Of a DNA stretch of 64,000 bases, positions 34,319 through 47,560 are shown one piece after another. The stretch's first letter is position 1, and each line of letters begins with the position of its first letter. A program made the position numbers and the translations under genes. The notes under the pieces are model-generated. The model did no database searches. It worked only from the letters and a program-made list of their open reading frames with translations, and was not told the DNA's origin. This DNA is from Casuarina equisetifolia (taxonomy: Eukaryota; Streptophyta; Magnoliopsida; Fagales; Casuarinaceae): contig CM052357.1 in NCBI GenBank assembly GCA_028551475.1, positions 26,991,745 to 27,055,744 of the forward strand, read 5' to 3'.

Positions 34319-35570
34319 TGATGTTCGGTGAAATTTAAATGCAAGTGAACATGTCGAACAAGTAATATAATAATAGGAACGATATCGTCTCACAAAGATT
34401 GATGATTACTAGACTAACTAATTATTAATGGTGAATAACTCCTAAAATTTATCTAACAAATCCAAATGATAGATGATAGATTAATTAACTAAATCTAAGA
34501 AAACTAAATATACGAAATATGTTAGAGCATATGATTTTACCATAATTACTAGGTATTAATGTTGATTATTTATGCTTGCAAGAGGGATAATATCTATGTG
34601 ATGGCGGAACTTCCTAATTTATTTACTATCCTATGTCTAGGTATAGCAAACCTACTTAGTTCATTAATTCACTATATCTCTATATGTGAATTGAAACAAA
34701 CCAAATGCATTAGGAGCTATAAACATTCTCAATTTATACCCAAAGCCACACAAACAATATGGTATATGTCTATCCATATTTAATTTATGCTTACACATTA
34801 CAAGAAGGAACTACATATCATCTCCTGTCGGTTTCAAATATACAAATCAGATCATTCAAGTGGTAGCTAATCACTTAAAATCATTAAACATGGTAATATG
34901 TAACTTCACATAAACAAAATATATTGCAAAACATAATAAACATAAGATTCATACCATCATAATTAGGTTACATCGTAGCTCTAACAAAAATAAACTAAAA
35001 CATAAAGAAATAATGAGGAAGAACAATAATAGAAAATAAAAAAGGCATCTTGAATCTAAGAACAAGAAGTCTATCACCCTTTTTGTCTTCTCTTCAAGAA
35101 AACCTTGAATTTTTGGCCTCTCTCTTGAGTTGTGCTAAATTTCTCCTCCCTTTCTTTTGCCTTTTCTCTTCTCTTAAATACGGTTTAGGTTTAGACCTAT
35201 CTCCTATCATAGTAGAATTGGGTTTTGGAGATCTAAAACAATTAGGTTTTGAACTCCTAAATTAATTAGGGTTTGAATTCCTAACATGATTAGGTTTTAT
35301 ATTTATTTAGAAAACCTAACAACAACAGAAAATCTAATAACAATCATCCAAACCCCAAGCCCATCTTGACTCTTGATCTTGATATTATGATTTTGCCACA
35401 CAATAAGCATCAAGTTTTCCATGTTCATTCCTTTTCTCCTTGCCTCCATGTGCTACATAAACAAGATAAATTTAGGTAAATAAAGAGGAGTTTAAATGTT
35501 TTCTCACAATTATTAAAGTTATTTATTGCCTAAAATAGGTAAAAATAACTCTATAAAAATAGAGTTATCA
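34319..35570 (-). mobile_element. Solo Athila-type LTR inside copia leader
   Basis: Read on the minus strand, it starts TGATAACTCTATTTTTATAG and ends GAACATCA, 1252 bp, like the LTRs at 49226 and 60924. No internal gypsy sequence accompanies it. Flanking pentamers gtgtt and ttaga do not match, so the target duplication has decayed or the copy arose by recombination. It interrupts the copia between leader and 5' LTR, so it came in after that copia. Confidence 0.85.
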
Positions 35571-35709
35571 TTAGAAAAAAGACTTCTTTGAACAAAGCCT
35601 TTGTTGATAGCTTCCTTCTTATGTGCGGTGTGCTAAATACACACCAAAACAGTCATTCTTTCGCTAATTGCCTACCAAAGAGCAAGCCTTGACCCTAATT
35701 TAGGAACTT

Positions 35710-36084
35710 GGCTCCGATACCAATTTGTTAGAAACAAACCCGTGAATCTAAATTCGCAGAATCTCTTAGGATCTCACTACACACAAAAAGAGAATATTAG
35801 TCAAGTAAAGAATACACAAAAATTATGAGGTTTGGAATAATCCCTATGTCCCCAGCCCAAGGAGCAATTCTTCATTATGATGAGGAAGGCTACAATGTAT
35901 ACAGAAAACCTCTATTTTCTTTCAATCTCTATTAACCTTATAACTAGGTTTTCCCCATATGTTTTCTTTTATACTAGTACCAAAAAAACCCAACTAGAAT
36001 AGGATTGGGAAACCCTATAAAGTACCCACAACATAAACATAGTAGTTACATAATTACCCTTACTAATTTATTCCATATCTAACA
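35710..36084 (-). repeat. 5' LTR and primer-binding site of copia 29230-36084
   Basis: The LTR is 35726-36084. The minus-strand TGGTATCGGAGCC at 35710-35722 differs by one base from the usual copia site complementary to initiator tRNA-Met. It separates the LTR from the interrupted leader. Confidence 0.88.
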
Positions 36085-37932
36085 CTAATAAAGTAGTCCC
36101 ACCATCAGCCAATGCCAACACAGATCCCAATCCTTCCACCTTTGGCAAAAAAGAATCTTCCCTGCATGGGTTTCCTATTCAGGCTCAGGTCTTTGTGGAT
36201 AGGGGGCAAGATGTGACCCCTTATAGGGTGGCCCTCATTCAGCCAGTGCATAATATGTTAGATTCCCATGTAGAACCTCACATTATTTCTACTCTTATAA
36301 ATACTATTGTAGATGAAGTAGTGAACCCTACAATCACAAACTTCTTTCAACTATTGGAGGACTCTATTTTTACTCATGAAATGCAGCTTGAGCTACTAAA
36401 AAAGATGAAGGGGAAGCAAATAAAAGTGCCATCTAAATCTCCTTATGTAGAAGATGATGGTGATTCATGTTTGGGGGGGACGAAGACTTTGATTTGGGTA
36501 TACTTGGCAGTATGGCTGCCAAGAAAAATGTGGCTATAAGGGGTTAATGTTTGTAGCCTCTACTATGGAACATTCGAGGGACTGGCTCCTTTTAAAAATG
36601 CTTTCTTAAACAAGATGTCAAAAATATGAAATTTTCTTTGCTTGCCTTGCTGGAGCCAAAACATAATGGTTTGAATATTCAAGGTACATCCTTTACTATT
36701 CACTTTCCAATGTTCTCTCGTTTCAACCCTTTTAATATGCACATTTAGTTGTTTTGGAAAAAGGACATTCATGTTAATATCCTTCAAGCGCATTACCAAT
36801 GCATTACTATAGAGATTTTTTTTATGGAGTAATATTGTCATAATTGTGTATGCAATCTGTGAACCCCAAGAATGGGTAGGTTTGTGGAACTCTTTAGAAG
36901 TTGCTTAATACTCTAATAGACTTGGGATCACTAGGCAACTTTTAATACAATTCTGCAGGCGGGTGAAAAGATAGATGGTAAACTATATTCTAAAAAAGCA
37001 GTGGCAGTTTCCATTCTTTTGTAGAAAGTCTAGCTTCGATCGATCTTGGCTTTTAATGAGACAAATTTACTTGGTGTAATAATTTCAAAGGGTCTAATCA
37101 TACCTGGCTAAGGTTAGACAAAATTCTTCTAAATTTAGAGGCATATCCTTGAGAGTACTACATAGGGCTTGACTTTTACTAGATCACTAACCTTTAGTTT
37201 TACGCATTGCATCTCTAGTACATAGAAGAGGGTAGTTTAAGTTCCAAAGACATTTGGTGAACAAGATTGGTTTTTCTAGATATGATTACAAATGCTTGGC
37301 TTGTGACTATTGGCATTCTCCGTGCCACACATTGCATAGCAAATTGATGTACATCAAAGGTTGTTGAGGGAACAAGATACCTCAGCACTGTAGGCAACTT
37401 ATTACTAAATTGGAATGAATTCTCAACAACTTAAGGGTGAATTGCAAGACTGATGGAGCTACTCCATACATGAGGAATATAAGCAACTTTAGTCTCAATT
37501 ATTGCATCATTGACAATTGAAGAAGGCATCTTGAGGGATAAAGTGGCTCAAAGGAGATAGGAATATTGCTTACTTTTGTGCATGCATAAAGGAACGAAAT
37601 TAAATGGCTACTTGGAATTTTGAACTGCTAGATGGATCCTTCACAATAGAACCTGATCTCTTAGGACCAATGGCTATAGATTATTACTCTCATATACTAG
37701 CAAGCCCTAGTTGTTACCCTTATAGACATCAATTGAGATATCTAAATGAGGACATGCAGTACTTTGACCTGTTATCTTACATTCCCAAAATAGTTATGGA
37801 AGAACAAAATGCAAACCCATGCAGACCCCTTAACTAGAATGAAATCTATGTAGTAATTCACAACCTTAACCCTGATAGCGCTTTTTGACCAGATGGATTT
37901 ATTGGTTATCTTTATCATGCTACCAAGGAGAG
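36085..37932 (+). pseudogene. Degraded LINE: ORF1 end, endonuclease and RT start
   Basis: An open frame at 36090-36480 (QAQVFVDRGQDVTPYRVALI) ends near EDDGD. It is followed by NIRGTGSF, resembling the WNxRGxG start of L1-type endonuclease, and by a region near 37,080 reading LDKILLN after a HTW motif. From about 37,604 comes SFTIEPDLLGPMAIDYYSHI and then NPDSAF-PDGFIGY, the hallmark NPxxAPGPDGF entry of plant LINE reverse transcriptase, with a stop inside it at 37,887. The RT beyond this point and the poly(A) tail are missing. It is heavily mutated. Confidence 0.72.
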
Positions 37933-38172
37933 TGTAGAAATGTATGATGAGTTGTGGGCCTTATTGTTTCTTTTCTTATTTTTTGGCCCATCTATGTTAC
38001 ATGAGCCTATTACCATTTTTTTCTTCATTCTTTGTTAGTTATATAAAGATCGCTTTATACAAATAGAAGTAAGAAACTATACAAAGAGCCTGCGGGCAAC
38101 CTTCCCAGGGTCTTTCTATTCCATCCAAGTTAATACTTGTGTTTTTCAGTTTCTTCAAGATGGTATCCAAGG
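37933..38172 (+). mobile_element. Possible LTR fragment with tRNA-Met-like binding site
   Basis: The stretch begins TGTAGAAATG, contains tatataaaga and ttctttgtta, and ends TTTCTTCA before agaTGGTATCcaaggagg at 38161, which looks like a copia primer-binding site. It directly follows the point where the LINE RT stops. No second LTR was found, so the call is tentative. 38173-38309 shows nothing recognisable. Confidence 0.35.
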
Positions 38173-38309
38173 AGGTTCATGTAGGAAGCTTTCTTCTTCG
38201 TTTTCCTGTGACTAGCTAAATGCAATTCGTTCAGCTCTTTCTACTTTCAAGTATTTCGGTTTCATGTTTTCAAGGGTATTTTCGATAAAAATTTCACATT
38301 GTTAGTTAG

Positions 38310-39965
38310 ATGCTCACATATACTTTGCATTTAACTCTCTCGCTATTGCGTTTAACATCTAGTTGTCTTGAGAAACCCATTTCATTGATGTCTCCCCAAC
38401 CACAAATAGACCTTTACAACTCTACCCATCATTTTCCTTTCCAATTACAACATATGCATCAACCATGCTTCAATAATAAGAAACTAGGCAACAAACCCAA
38501 CTACCAACCAATGGAAAAGAAATTACTTAGGGTGTTGAGAGAGCATAAGGGAGCAATTAGATGGAAAATAACTGATATAAAGGGAATTAGTCCTTCATTT
38601 TGCATGCATAAGATTTTGATGGAGGAGTAATACAAAGCCATTGTACAACCTTAGAGGTGCTTAAACCCAAAGATGCAAGAAGTGGTGAAGGTAATCAAAT
38701 TGCTTGATGCAAGGATCATTTATCCCATCTCAAATAGTCCCTCCATAAGTCCTGTGCAAGTTATGCCAAAGAAAAGAGGTATGATTGTTCAATGAAATGA
38801 TAATAATGAATTGATTCCAACTAGGATAGTTACTAAATGGTGTGTGTGTATAGATTACAAAAAATTGAATGATGCGACGAGAAAAGATCATTTCTCTTTG
38901 CCATTTATTGATCCAATGTTAGAAAGACTTGCAAGACATGAATTTTATTGCTCCCTTGATGGGTATTCAAGGTATAATCATATTCCCATTGCACCAGAAG
39001 ATCAAGAGAAAACCACTTTCACTTGTCCTTATGGTACCTTTCCTTTTGGAAAAATGCCATTCAGTCTTTGCAATGCACCAACAACTTTTCAGAGATGCAT
39101 GATGGTCATTTTTTCTGATATGGTTGAAAAATTTATTGAGATTTTCATGGATGATTTTTCTATATTTGGCTCATCATTTGATATTTTTTTATATAATTTA
39201 GCAAGGGTCTTACAAAGGTGCGAGGAGACTAACCTTATTTTAAATTAGGAGAAGTGTCATTTTATAGTGTAGGAAGGAATAGTGCTTGGGCATAAGATAT
39301 CCAAAAAATGATTAAAGGTTGATTAAGCTATGATGGAGGTCATTGCAAAATTTCCCCCACCAACATTAGTGAAACTTATTAGAGGATTTTTAGGGCATGC
39401 AAGATTCTATAGGTGGTTTATAAAAGATTTTTCTAAAATTGCTAGACCACTTTCAAGTTTGTTGGTTAAAGATGTGAAATTTAACTTTTTTGATAAATGC
39501 TTGCAGGCCTTTAACATTCTAAAGGACAAGTTAATATTAGCACCAATCATGGTAGCACCAAAATAGGACTTACCTTTTGAGCTAATGTATGATACAAGTG
39601 ATTCTGCATTAGGAGTTGTTTTGGGACAAAGGAAGAATGGAGTTTTTTGAACCATTTACTATGCCAATTGAACCTTGTTAGGTGTACAATTGAATTATTC
39701 AACAACAAAAGAACTTTTGACAGTAGTATTTGCTTTTGATAAATTTTTTTCTTATCTAATTGGCTCTAAATTTATTGTTTATTCTAACCACTATGCTTTT
39801 AAGCATTTACTTGAAAAGCAAAAATCAATACCTAGGTTGATCAGGTCGATTTTATTGCTGTAAAAGTTTGATTTGGAGATCAAAGATAAGAAGGGGACTG
39901 AAAATTTAGTTGTAGATTATTTGTTTAGAATTTCCAATCTGAAGGAAGAAGATCAATCAATTATG
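38310..39965 (+). pseudogene. Athila-type gypsy reverse transcriptase and RNase H
   Basis: The reading passes through an RT entry near 38,520 and then VCIDYKKLNDATRKDHFSLP. It continues with DPMLERLARHEFYCSLDGYS, FGKMPFSLCNAPTTFQRCMM and the catalytic loop IFMDDFSIFG. Then come the connection (GFLGHARFYRWFIKDFSKIA) and RNase H start near 39,585 (YDTSDSALGVVLGQ). These signatures point to the Athila lineage of Ty3/gypsy. TAG and TAA stops and shifts break it. Gag, protease and the 5' LTR are not present upstream, where the LINE lies, so it is 5' truncated. The copia at 40191-46486 separates it from its integrase. Confidence 0.9.
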
Positions 39966-40190
39966 GAAGAGCTCCTTAATGAAAACATTTTTTTTGCTCT
40001 AATCCATGAAAATTCCCTGGTATGCTAATTTTGTAAATTATTTGGTAAGTAATCTTCTTCCTCCTTAAATGTCATATCAACAAAGAAAAAAATGATTTTG
40101 TGACAATAAACAATATTTTTAGGAAGAGCCTTTCTTGTTTAAAGTATGTGTAGATAAGGTTATAAGGTGATGTGTTCTAGAAGAAGAGAT

Positions 40191-40845
40191 TGTTAGAAAA
40201 ATTATGTCTCAAATGAGACCAAAAACCCACAAGATTAACTTAGCCATCATAAAACATAGAAATTCTCTTAGGAAATAAAATGTACCTAATATTTAGTTCC
40301 ATGATCTTTAGATATGACCTTTACCAACCCTATTCTCTCATTTAGCACGAGCTTTGATGAGAGCATCAAAAACTGCTTAAGAATCAAGTTCTTAAGTGAG
40401 AATAATGCTTTATGTGTGTACATGTGAACCACCAAAAAGAGTGTTTGTTTTTCTTTGTAGATTAATTACATTGGTTGTCAAAAGGCAAAGGGGTGCATAT
40501 GGTTTCACCCTTATGGGCCTAGAAACTCACAATAAGCCTAAATTCCTTAACGGCTTATAACTTGACTCTTTATATACTTAATGTGGTCTATATATGCATA
40601 GTTTAGAGTTAGGGAGGGGACCTAGCCTTAATATTTATGTGTTACACAAATAGGTTTCACTCATCACAGTTTTATAAGGTAAGCACTAGCCCACACTAAT
40701 GCTTCCATATTTAAAGTATCATGAGAATATGTATGTCACTTTATTAGACCAATTGAAAGTGATATTGATATATCCCAGTAGGAAAGTTTCTTGATGGCTA
40801 GTGATTTAAGCCCACATATAGTAAGATTATGAAAGTAGTCTAACA
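40191..40845 (-). repeat. 3' LTR of copia 40191-46486
   Basis: TG...CA bordered 655-bp repeat, colinear with 45830-46486 and related to the single LTR at 59606-60240. It contains tttatatacttaatgtgg-type AT-rich promoter-like sequence. Confidence 0.9.
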
Positions 40846-43800
40846 ATCTCCCACTTGGGCTATATCAATGGAATGCAAATAAGTAAAACAAGAACTTTAA
40901 AATGATGTGTATTTTGAGAAAAAATAAAAAATTGATCCTTATATTGGTCCAAAGACAATCCCCACAATTTGATCCTATCCCATAAAGTCTTAAACTCCAA
41001 ACGATGGTAGTAACTACTCCATTGGATGAAGTGGAGCCATCCATAGTCACAAGAGCTTTGAACCTTACTAATATGGATTTAAATATAGTAGTGTGGCAAA
41101 AGGATAACACTAAATAAATGAGCCTTAAGTATTACCGTTTCTTTGTTAGCTTGATTCTCCTTACTTGATTGATTAATTGTTATTGACAAACCATCACTGG
41201 AGAATATATAGTTAGGTTCTAATGAACCTAAATATCTTGTTCGTTATACTCAAATTTATATGTCACAAGACATTACTTTATAGCCATCAACTGTGCCCTG
41301 GCTAAATGCTTAAGGTTACATTTCCCTTAAGACTTTAATGTGATATATATAATTGTAGGTGTATGCACAATTAGCTTGTTAACTTATAAAACATCCACAT
41401 GTCTTATATGACTTATGATATCAAGCTTTATATAGGTTGACATTATATATCACAAGAGTAAGTTCACCCTATGGTAACAATACATATGCAACTTTATTTC
41501 ACAATAAAGACATAAGAGAAACTCCTACTAATCATTAACATCCAAAGATGCTTTTGAGCTTAAACTAATGATTTTTTTTAAGAGCTTTAATAGTGAGTTA
41601 AAAACCATAACATCTGTTTCAACATGCTTTATTGTGGTGTCACCTATCTTAGCCTATTTAAGGTTAAGAATTAAACTTGATGTGCTTAAACCTTTGTGAT
41701 ATCTTCATTGTTGTTAATCCACGACATGATAACTTTATAATAACAATATAATTCAAAAGGTCTAGCACTAAAATATATATGCTGTCAACTTCTTTATGGC
41801 TTTATGAGTTTATTAAGTCTTCATAAGTTTGGTAACTCCATTATGAGGTTCCTTAAGTAAAATACATGAATAGTTGCCACAGGGTATGATATAGTGGCAT
41901 ACTATAAAATCCACATGCATTGTTGAAAATATTATTAACTTTCTATTTCATATCTTTCCCTAATATTGCATTTCTTGTCATATAAGGGTGTTTTTTAATG
42001 TAGATTTTCAATTATCATTGCAATTTGCAAAGTCTTAGATGATATACCAAAATAACTACAAGTTATCTACATATCTATATATGTCAACATATAATCTGTT
42101 ATCCTTTTAAATACTTTGTAACTTTCTTGACAATAACCTAGTAATCAGGATCTAGGTCTAACTAATATTTGCCAAGAATCTTTTATTGCAAAAGCAATAA
42201 CAACCTAGTGCATACTTGAGTACACATGACACTTCCAAGTGCACTAACATATGGTACTTATTTTATTGACTCTTTCTTAGTTTTATTTTTAAGGCGTTGT
42301 GATAGGTTTAATGTATTAACTTTAAGAACTATAATGTTCCAAGATTGCAATCTAGCATACTAAACCTTTCCTATATGCCCTCTAAGAAAGACTTGAATAT
42401 TAACAAGTCGATTCTAATGGATCTTGATGTTGAGGACAAAGATTATTTTACCAAGATGCTACTTTACCTTAGGGAGCAAACCTTTATTATGGCTTATAAG
42501 GCAATACATTATCCCTATAATGGAAATTGGTGTACTCCCACTAATCTTGACATTTCAATAATGATTAACTCGTTTACCATAAACCTTATGAAATTATAAA
42601 ACTATTTAACTTCGAATATGGTTTTAAGAAGCTTATGAGAATTAATAAACAAGCTTAGCAAGTCTACATATATGATAACTTGTATCATTTGCTACACAAC
42701 TTTTAGGTTACATTCTGTAGACTTATCAAAAGTTGTATTTAGAAAAGTGATTTTGATATTTATTTGGTGTAAGTCCTCATTAGAATGAGTTACTTATGTC
42801 ATAATTACTCTAAAAGAGTCCTTCAAATAGATGAAGAAACTTTAATATAGTCCATTTACTCTTTTTAAGTAAGTTCCTTGACTACCAATGCGATTTTAAA
42901 CCTTTCTATTTCTAAGCTCTTGTTGTCATATACAACCAATTGCAACAACTAGGTTTACAATTTTAGACAATTCAACAAGCTTCCAAATTTTATTGTGTTT
43001 CATCAATTGCATGATCATTTATTGCTTCTAACCACAGATCTAATTTAGGGCTAGAAATGGCATTTACATAAGTAACCAGATTTATAATGATACCGATGTA
43101 ATAGTTTTGTTCTCTTAAATAGACCAATTACTCTGAATGAATAGTTAATTTAACCTTCTAACAGATTTCATAAGTAAAGCCTTTAATGTCAAATCTTGGG
43201 ACTTATGGAACCTCAGTCGAAGTTGTTTCAATACCAAGTTCATTTACTTCATCAGATCTAAGTTCTAAAATGACAAGTGCTACATCCATCTATGTGGAAA
43301 GAAGTGTCATGGTCACATTAACTTTATTACTATTATGTATAGTCTGAGAATAACTATCTTTATCTACCACATCAATTTCTAGTAGTTCTAGCATCTCCCT
43401 TTTGGATTATTAAACTAATATCCCTTTAAATGATTTAGGTAAGAGGTTATATTTGAGTGATTCTTAATTCCAACTCACTTTATGCTGAATTATACAAAGT
43501 CACTCCCTTTAAATCCCCAAACTTTAAGATGGTAGAAATTTATATATTTTAGTCCACCATATGAAACTGTTAGCAAACTTGATTTGGTAAGAACACTGTT
43601 CAAGATGCATAAATCTATAGTTGACATTACTCTCACTAAAAACCTAGTAAATTTGTGTCATTAACCATACTTTTTGAAATGTGTAAAATTGTGCAATTAT
43701 GCCTTTCAACTGCACCATATAGCTTAGGATTCTAGACATACTAAAATTTATAAGAATCCTTCAAGCATTTGGCAAATAAAACTTTAAACTATCCAGCATT

Positions 43801-45829
43801 GCCATGTTTACCTGAATATGCACACCACAATCAAATTTAGCAACCTCAAAGATTTTTCCTTTATTGTTACTTAACTTCAATCTTGAAGACATCTCTTTAA
43901 TCAAGTATTGTTCACTATAATGAAAAAATCAACTTTAATATGATGAAATACATTTTCATCATAATATCTCAATAAGGGGTTGACCTTCAATAGGTCAACA
44001 TTATGAACTGTAAACTTATGTTTTATCTTGGTCATTTTGTTTCTACTTTAGTCTACACAATCTCTACACCATCTTTAAGAGTAAGAAGGATGTGAAACTT
44101 GATCAATCTTTCACTCTTTCTTTAAGTAGAGATTTGGATTGGGAATAAAGCTTTATAAGACATAAATCTCATGGGAAGCTTAACACACTCTAGATGAATC
44201 ATATGACATAATGTAGCAATCAACTTTATTTGCTTTTAAAGAACAAATTAACCATATAGTTCTATAAATTGCAACGATAATTGCATGTCTTAAAATGACA
44301 ACATGTAAAGTGTGCTTCTTTATATTTTCCTTTTTTTTTAATTCCCATTTATAGGTCATAGCTCATCCTTATTTGGTTATTTTAAATGTTTATGAATTTT
44401 TGGATGGTAAAGGCAACATAACAAATTGCACTACTATATAGTCCCAAAAACTGGATGGGACTTATGATATATCAAATTCACAAACAAATGTCAGAGAACT
44501 TCACCTTTAGACTCACACTTAAAATAACCAAGTTTTAATCCTCGATATCAATCCTTTTACTAATCATCCTTCTTAAAAGATGTTCACATGACCCTTAATA
44601 TGTTACTAGATGACTTGAAGTCCTTAGTGGTGTTACAAGTATTTTGATGAGTATGGAATTTGACAATTTACCTTAACTAGTTTTGGAGTTTAAATTTAAC
44701 AACATAACATCCTTCAATTATGGTTCTTAGAATCTCCATAACCATCATACTAAAAGGGAAAGGATTCGAGCAAAAAAATACCTTATTGCAATATTTGATG
44801 AAACATGATACCTTAATATATTAACAACACTGCATTAACAAATTCCTTAACAATGTATTAAGTGGGTAAATTACTTATAAAATAATATTTAGTTGACCTT
44901 TTTAGGGGCACTGACCAAGTGTAACTATGCTTTAACCATGCTTTACAAGTCAATTTCGTTCATCTATAAACTTAATAAAGTTCACATTAGTAAACTTTAT
45001 GTCTTGCTTAAGACTCCATATGAACCTCAATATTTTTTATATTAACTTCATGTTGACAAATAATTAATGATGAAAAGGTGACTATTAATACATGAATTAG
45101 CATGGGTGAGCAAACTAACAGTGAGTTCACATACATCATCACATAAACACCTTTGGGTTGAATGCATGAGATGCATTGTAAAACCCATTACACAATAGTA
45201 GCCATGAGAACATTCCAATCTTCATGATCAAACACCTTTGGGCTGAATGATCACTTAGATCGGTTCGTCCTTATGCATATGCTTACTGTGTATCCCTCTA
45301 AATCTTAACACACAACCACCTTCTTTGGGCTGATGATCACATATCAAAATAGGAGACATCCCTAAAACTGCATGAAGACAGATATTGCACAATTTGCCAA
45401 GTGTCACTTTGGCAATCATAACTCAACCAAATTGTAAAACTCTCTTATGCCACAAGATATAGTCTTTATGTCAATCACAATCTTAAGTACAATTTAAATT
45501 TTATGGACTAGGGGCACTTTATGTCCAAATTGCACTACCATTGATGCTATATAAAAGATTAAGATAATGGGTAAATACATAAATCATGCACACAATTATT
45601 TGGCCCCTAACGGTGGTTACCGATAGATTTGGCAATGCCATGACCAATGGCATTCCTAGTTTCCTAATCTGACCCCTTTCGATGCCAAGTTTTCTCTAAA
45701 TGGGTATTTTCACTACCCATAAACCTGATAAAGAAAAACCTAACCTTTCATCCAAAAAATTACAACATAAAGCTCGTTTTATTTTAAATTCCATGTTTTA
45801 AATGAAGCTAAGGAAGCTTTTATAGTAAT

Positions 45830-46486
45830 TGTTAGAAAAATTACGTTTGAAACGAGACCAAAAACCCACAAGATTAACTTAGCCATCATAAAACACAAAA
45901 ATTCTCTTAGGAAATAAAACGTACATGATATTTAGTTCCATGATCTTTAGATATGGCCTTTACAAACCTTATTCTCTCCTTTAGCACGAGCTTTGATGAG
46001 AGAGCGTCAGAAACCGCTCAAGAATCAAGTTCTTAAGTGAGAATAATTCTTTATGTGTGTACATGTGAACAACTAAAAAGAATGTTTATTTTTCTTTATA
46101 GATTGATTATGTCGGTTGTCAGAAGGCGCGGTGGTGCATACAGTTTCACCCTTATGGGCCTAGAAACTCACAATAAGCCTAAATTCCTTAAAGGCTTATA
46201 GCTTAACTCTTTATATACTTAATGTGGTTTATATATGCATAGTTCAAAGTTAGGGAGGGGACCTAGCCATAATATTTATGTGTTACACAAATAGGTTTCA
46301 CTCATCATAGTCTTATAAGGTAAGCACTAGCCTACACTAATGCTTCCATATTTAAAGTATAATGAGAATATGTGTGTCACTTTATTAGACCAATTGACAG
46401 TAATATTTATATAGCCTAGTAGGAGAGTTTCTTGATGGCCATTGATTTAAGCCCACATATAATAAGACTATGAAAATAGTTTAACA
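45830..46486 (-). repeat. 5' LTR of copia 40191-46486
   Basis: A 657-bp partner of 40191-40845, differing by scattered substitutions. The gagat target copy follows at 46487. Confidence 0.9.
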
Positions 46487-47560
46487 GAGATGGCCAATAT
46501 CTTACACCATTGTCATTCTAGAGAGGTAGGTGGTCATTTTGGTGCCATCAAAATTCAACTAAGGTTTTACAGTCTAGATTTTATTGGCTCACACTTTTTA
46601 GATATGCAAATTCATATGTAGTTGCATATGATCAATGTCAAACAACTGAAAATATTTCTAGGAAACATGAGGTTCCTTTGAACAATGCTGTTGTGTGTGA
46701 GTTATTTAATGTTAGAGGTATCGATTTCATGGGACCCTTTACACCTTCTTATGAAAATATATATATTTTGGTGACTGTTGAATATGTGTCTAAGATGGTA
46801 GAAGTGGTAGCATTACCAACAAATGATGCTAAGGTTATGGTTAAATTCTTAAAGAAAAATATTTTTACTTGATTTGGCGCTCTTAGGGCAATCATAAGTG
46901 ATAAAGGGACACATTTCTGCAACAAACAATTTAAAGCACTTTTGGGTAAGTATGAGACCCATAAGATTGCTACCCCATATCACCTTCAGACTAGTGGTCA
47001 AGTTGAGATATTAAATAGGAAAATTATGAAAATTTTGGAAAAAACTGTGAATGCCTCAAGGAAATATTGGTCACTAAAACTTAATGATGTATTTTGGGCC
47101 TATAGAACAACATTCATGACACCAATTGGAATGTTTCCTTTTAGGCTAGTGTTTGGGAAGACTTGTCATCTACTAATAAAATTAGAGCATAAAGCATATT
47201 GGGCATTAAAATTTTTGAACTTTGACATGCAATCTGCAAGTGAAACTAGATTGTTACAACTAAATGAATTGGAGAAATTATGAGATGAGGCCTATGAAAA
47301 TGCCAAATTATACAAGGAGTAGACAAAAAGATGATAGGACCAACATATATTAAGAAGAAAGTTTGAGGTTGGCCAAATAGTATTACTTTATAACTCTTGT
47401 CTTAAATTGTTTCTAGGTAAATTGCAGTCTCGATGGTCTGGTCCTTTCATAGTTACAAAAGTATTCTCGTATGGAGTAATAGAAGTTACAAATGACACCT
47501 AGGGCACATTTAAGGTGAATGGTCAGTGTTTGAAGCCCTTCTTTGAGGGAGTCACCATGT
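46487..47560 (+). pseudogene. Athila-type gypsy integrase region
   Basis: Continuing the pol interrupted at 40190, this holds a degraded H2C2 zinc finger region (near 46,500-46,650) and the integrase core: VRGIDFMGPFTPSYENIYIL, a segment with [14 protein letters not shown] near 46,895, and [20 protein letters not shown]. The chromodomain-free C-terminal part ([20 protein letters not shown]) runs to about 47,560. Integrase inserts the element DNA. The ORF has stops at 46870 and 47281 and others. Confidence 0.88.

Larger units (their letters stand above)
29230..36084 (-). mobile_element. Full-length copia retrotransposon (Tnt1/Tork-like)
   Basis: Two LTRs of about 360 bp (29230-29589 and 35726-36084) start TGTTAGAAAC and end with TAACA. 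Flanks ttaat and ctaat form a near-match target duplication. A primer-binding site for initiator tRNA-Met (minus TGGTATCGGAGCC, 35710-35722) and a polypurine tract (about 29,590-29,603) set the minus orientation. Order on the minus strand is LTR, leader, gag, protease, integrase, RT, RNase H, LTR. Numerous stops and frameshifts make it immobile by itself. A solo Athila-type LTR (34319-35570) interrupts the leader, and the element itself splits a LINE. Confidence 0.92.
40191..46486 (-). mobile_element. Full-length copia element nested in Athila
   Basis: LTRs are 40191-40845 and 45830-46486 (655 and 657 bp, TGTTAGAAAAATT to TAACA). The target duplication gagat is perfect at 40186-40190 and 46487-46491. 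Next to the left LTR the minus strand reads AAGTGGGAGAT before TGTTAGAC, the classic copia polypurine tract, so orientation is minus. The 5-kb interior is so decayed that only scattered RT-like matches remain (for example near 42,520, similar to 55,590). It is a dead copy and postdates the Athila element. Confidence 0.92.

Noticed and set aside
40865-45800. Several 60-85-residue frames inside the nested copia
   Set aside because: They are short, on both strands, without copia signatures; the interior is too decayed to call genes.
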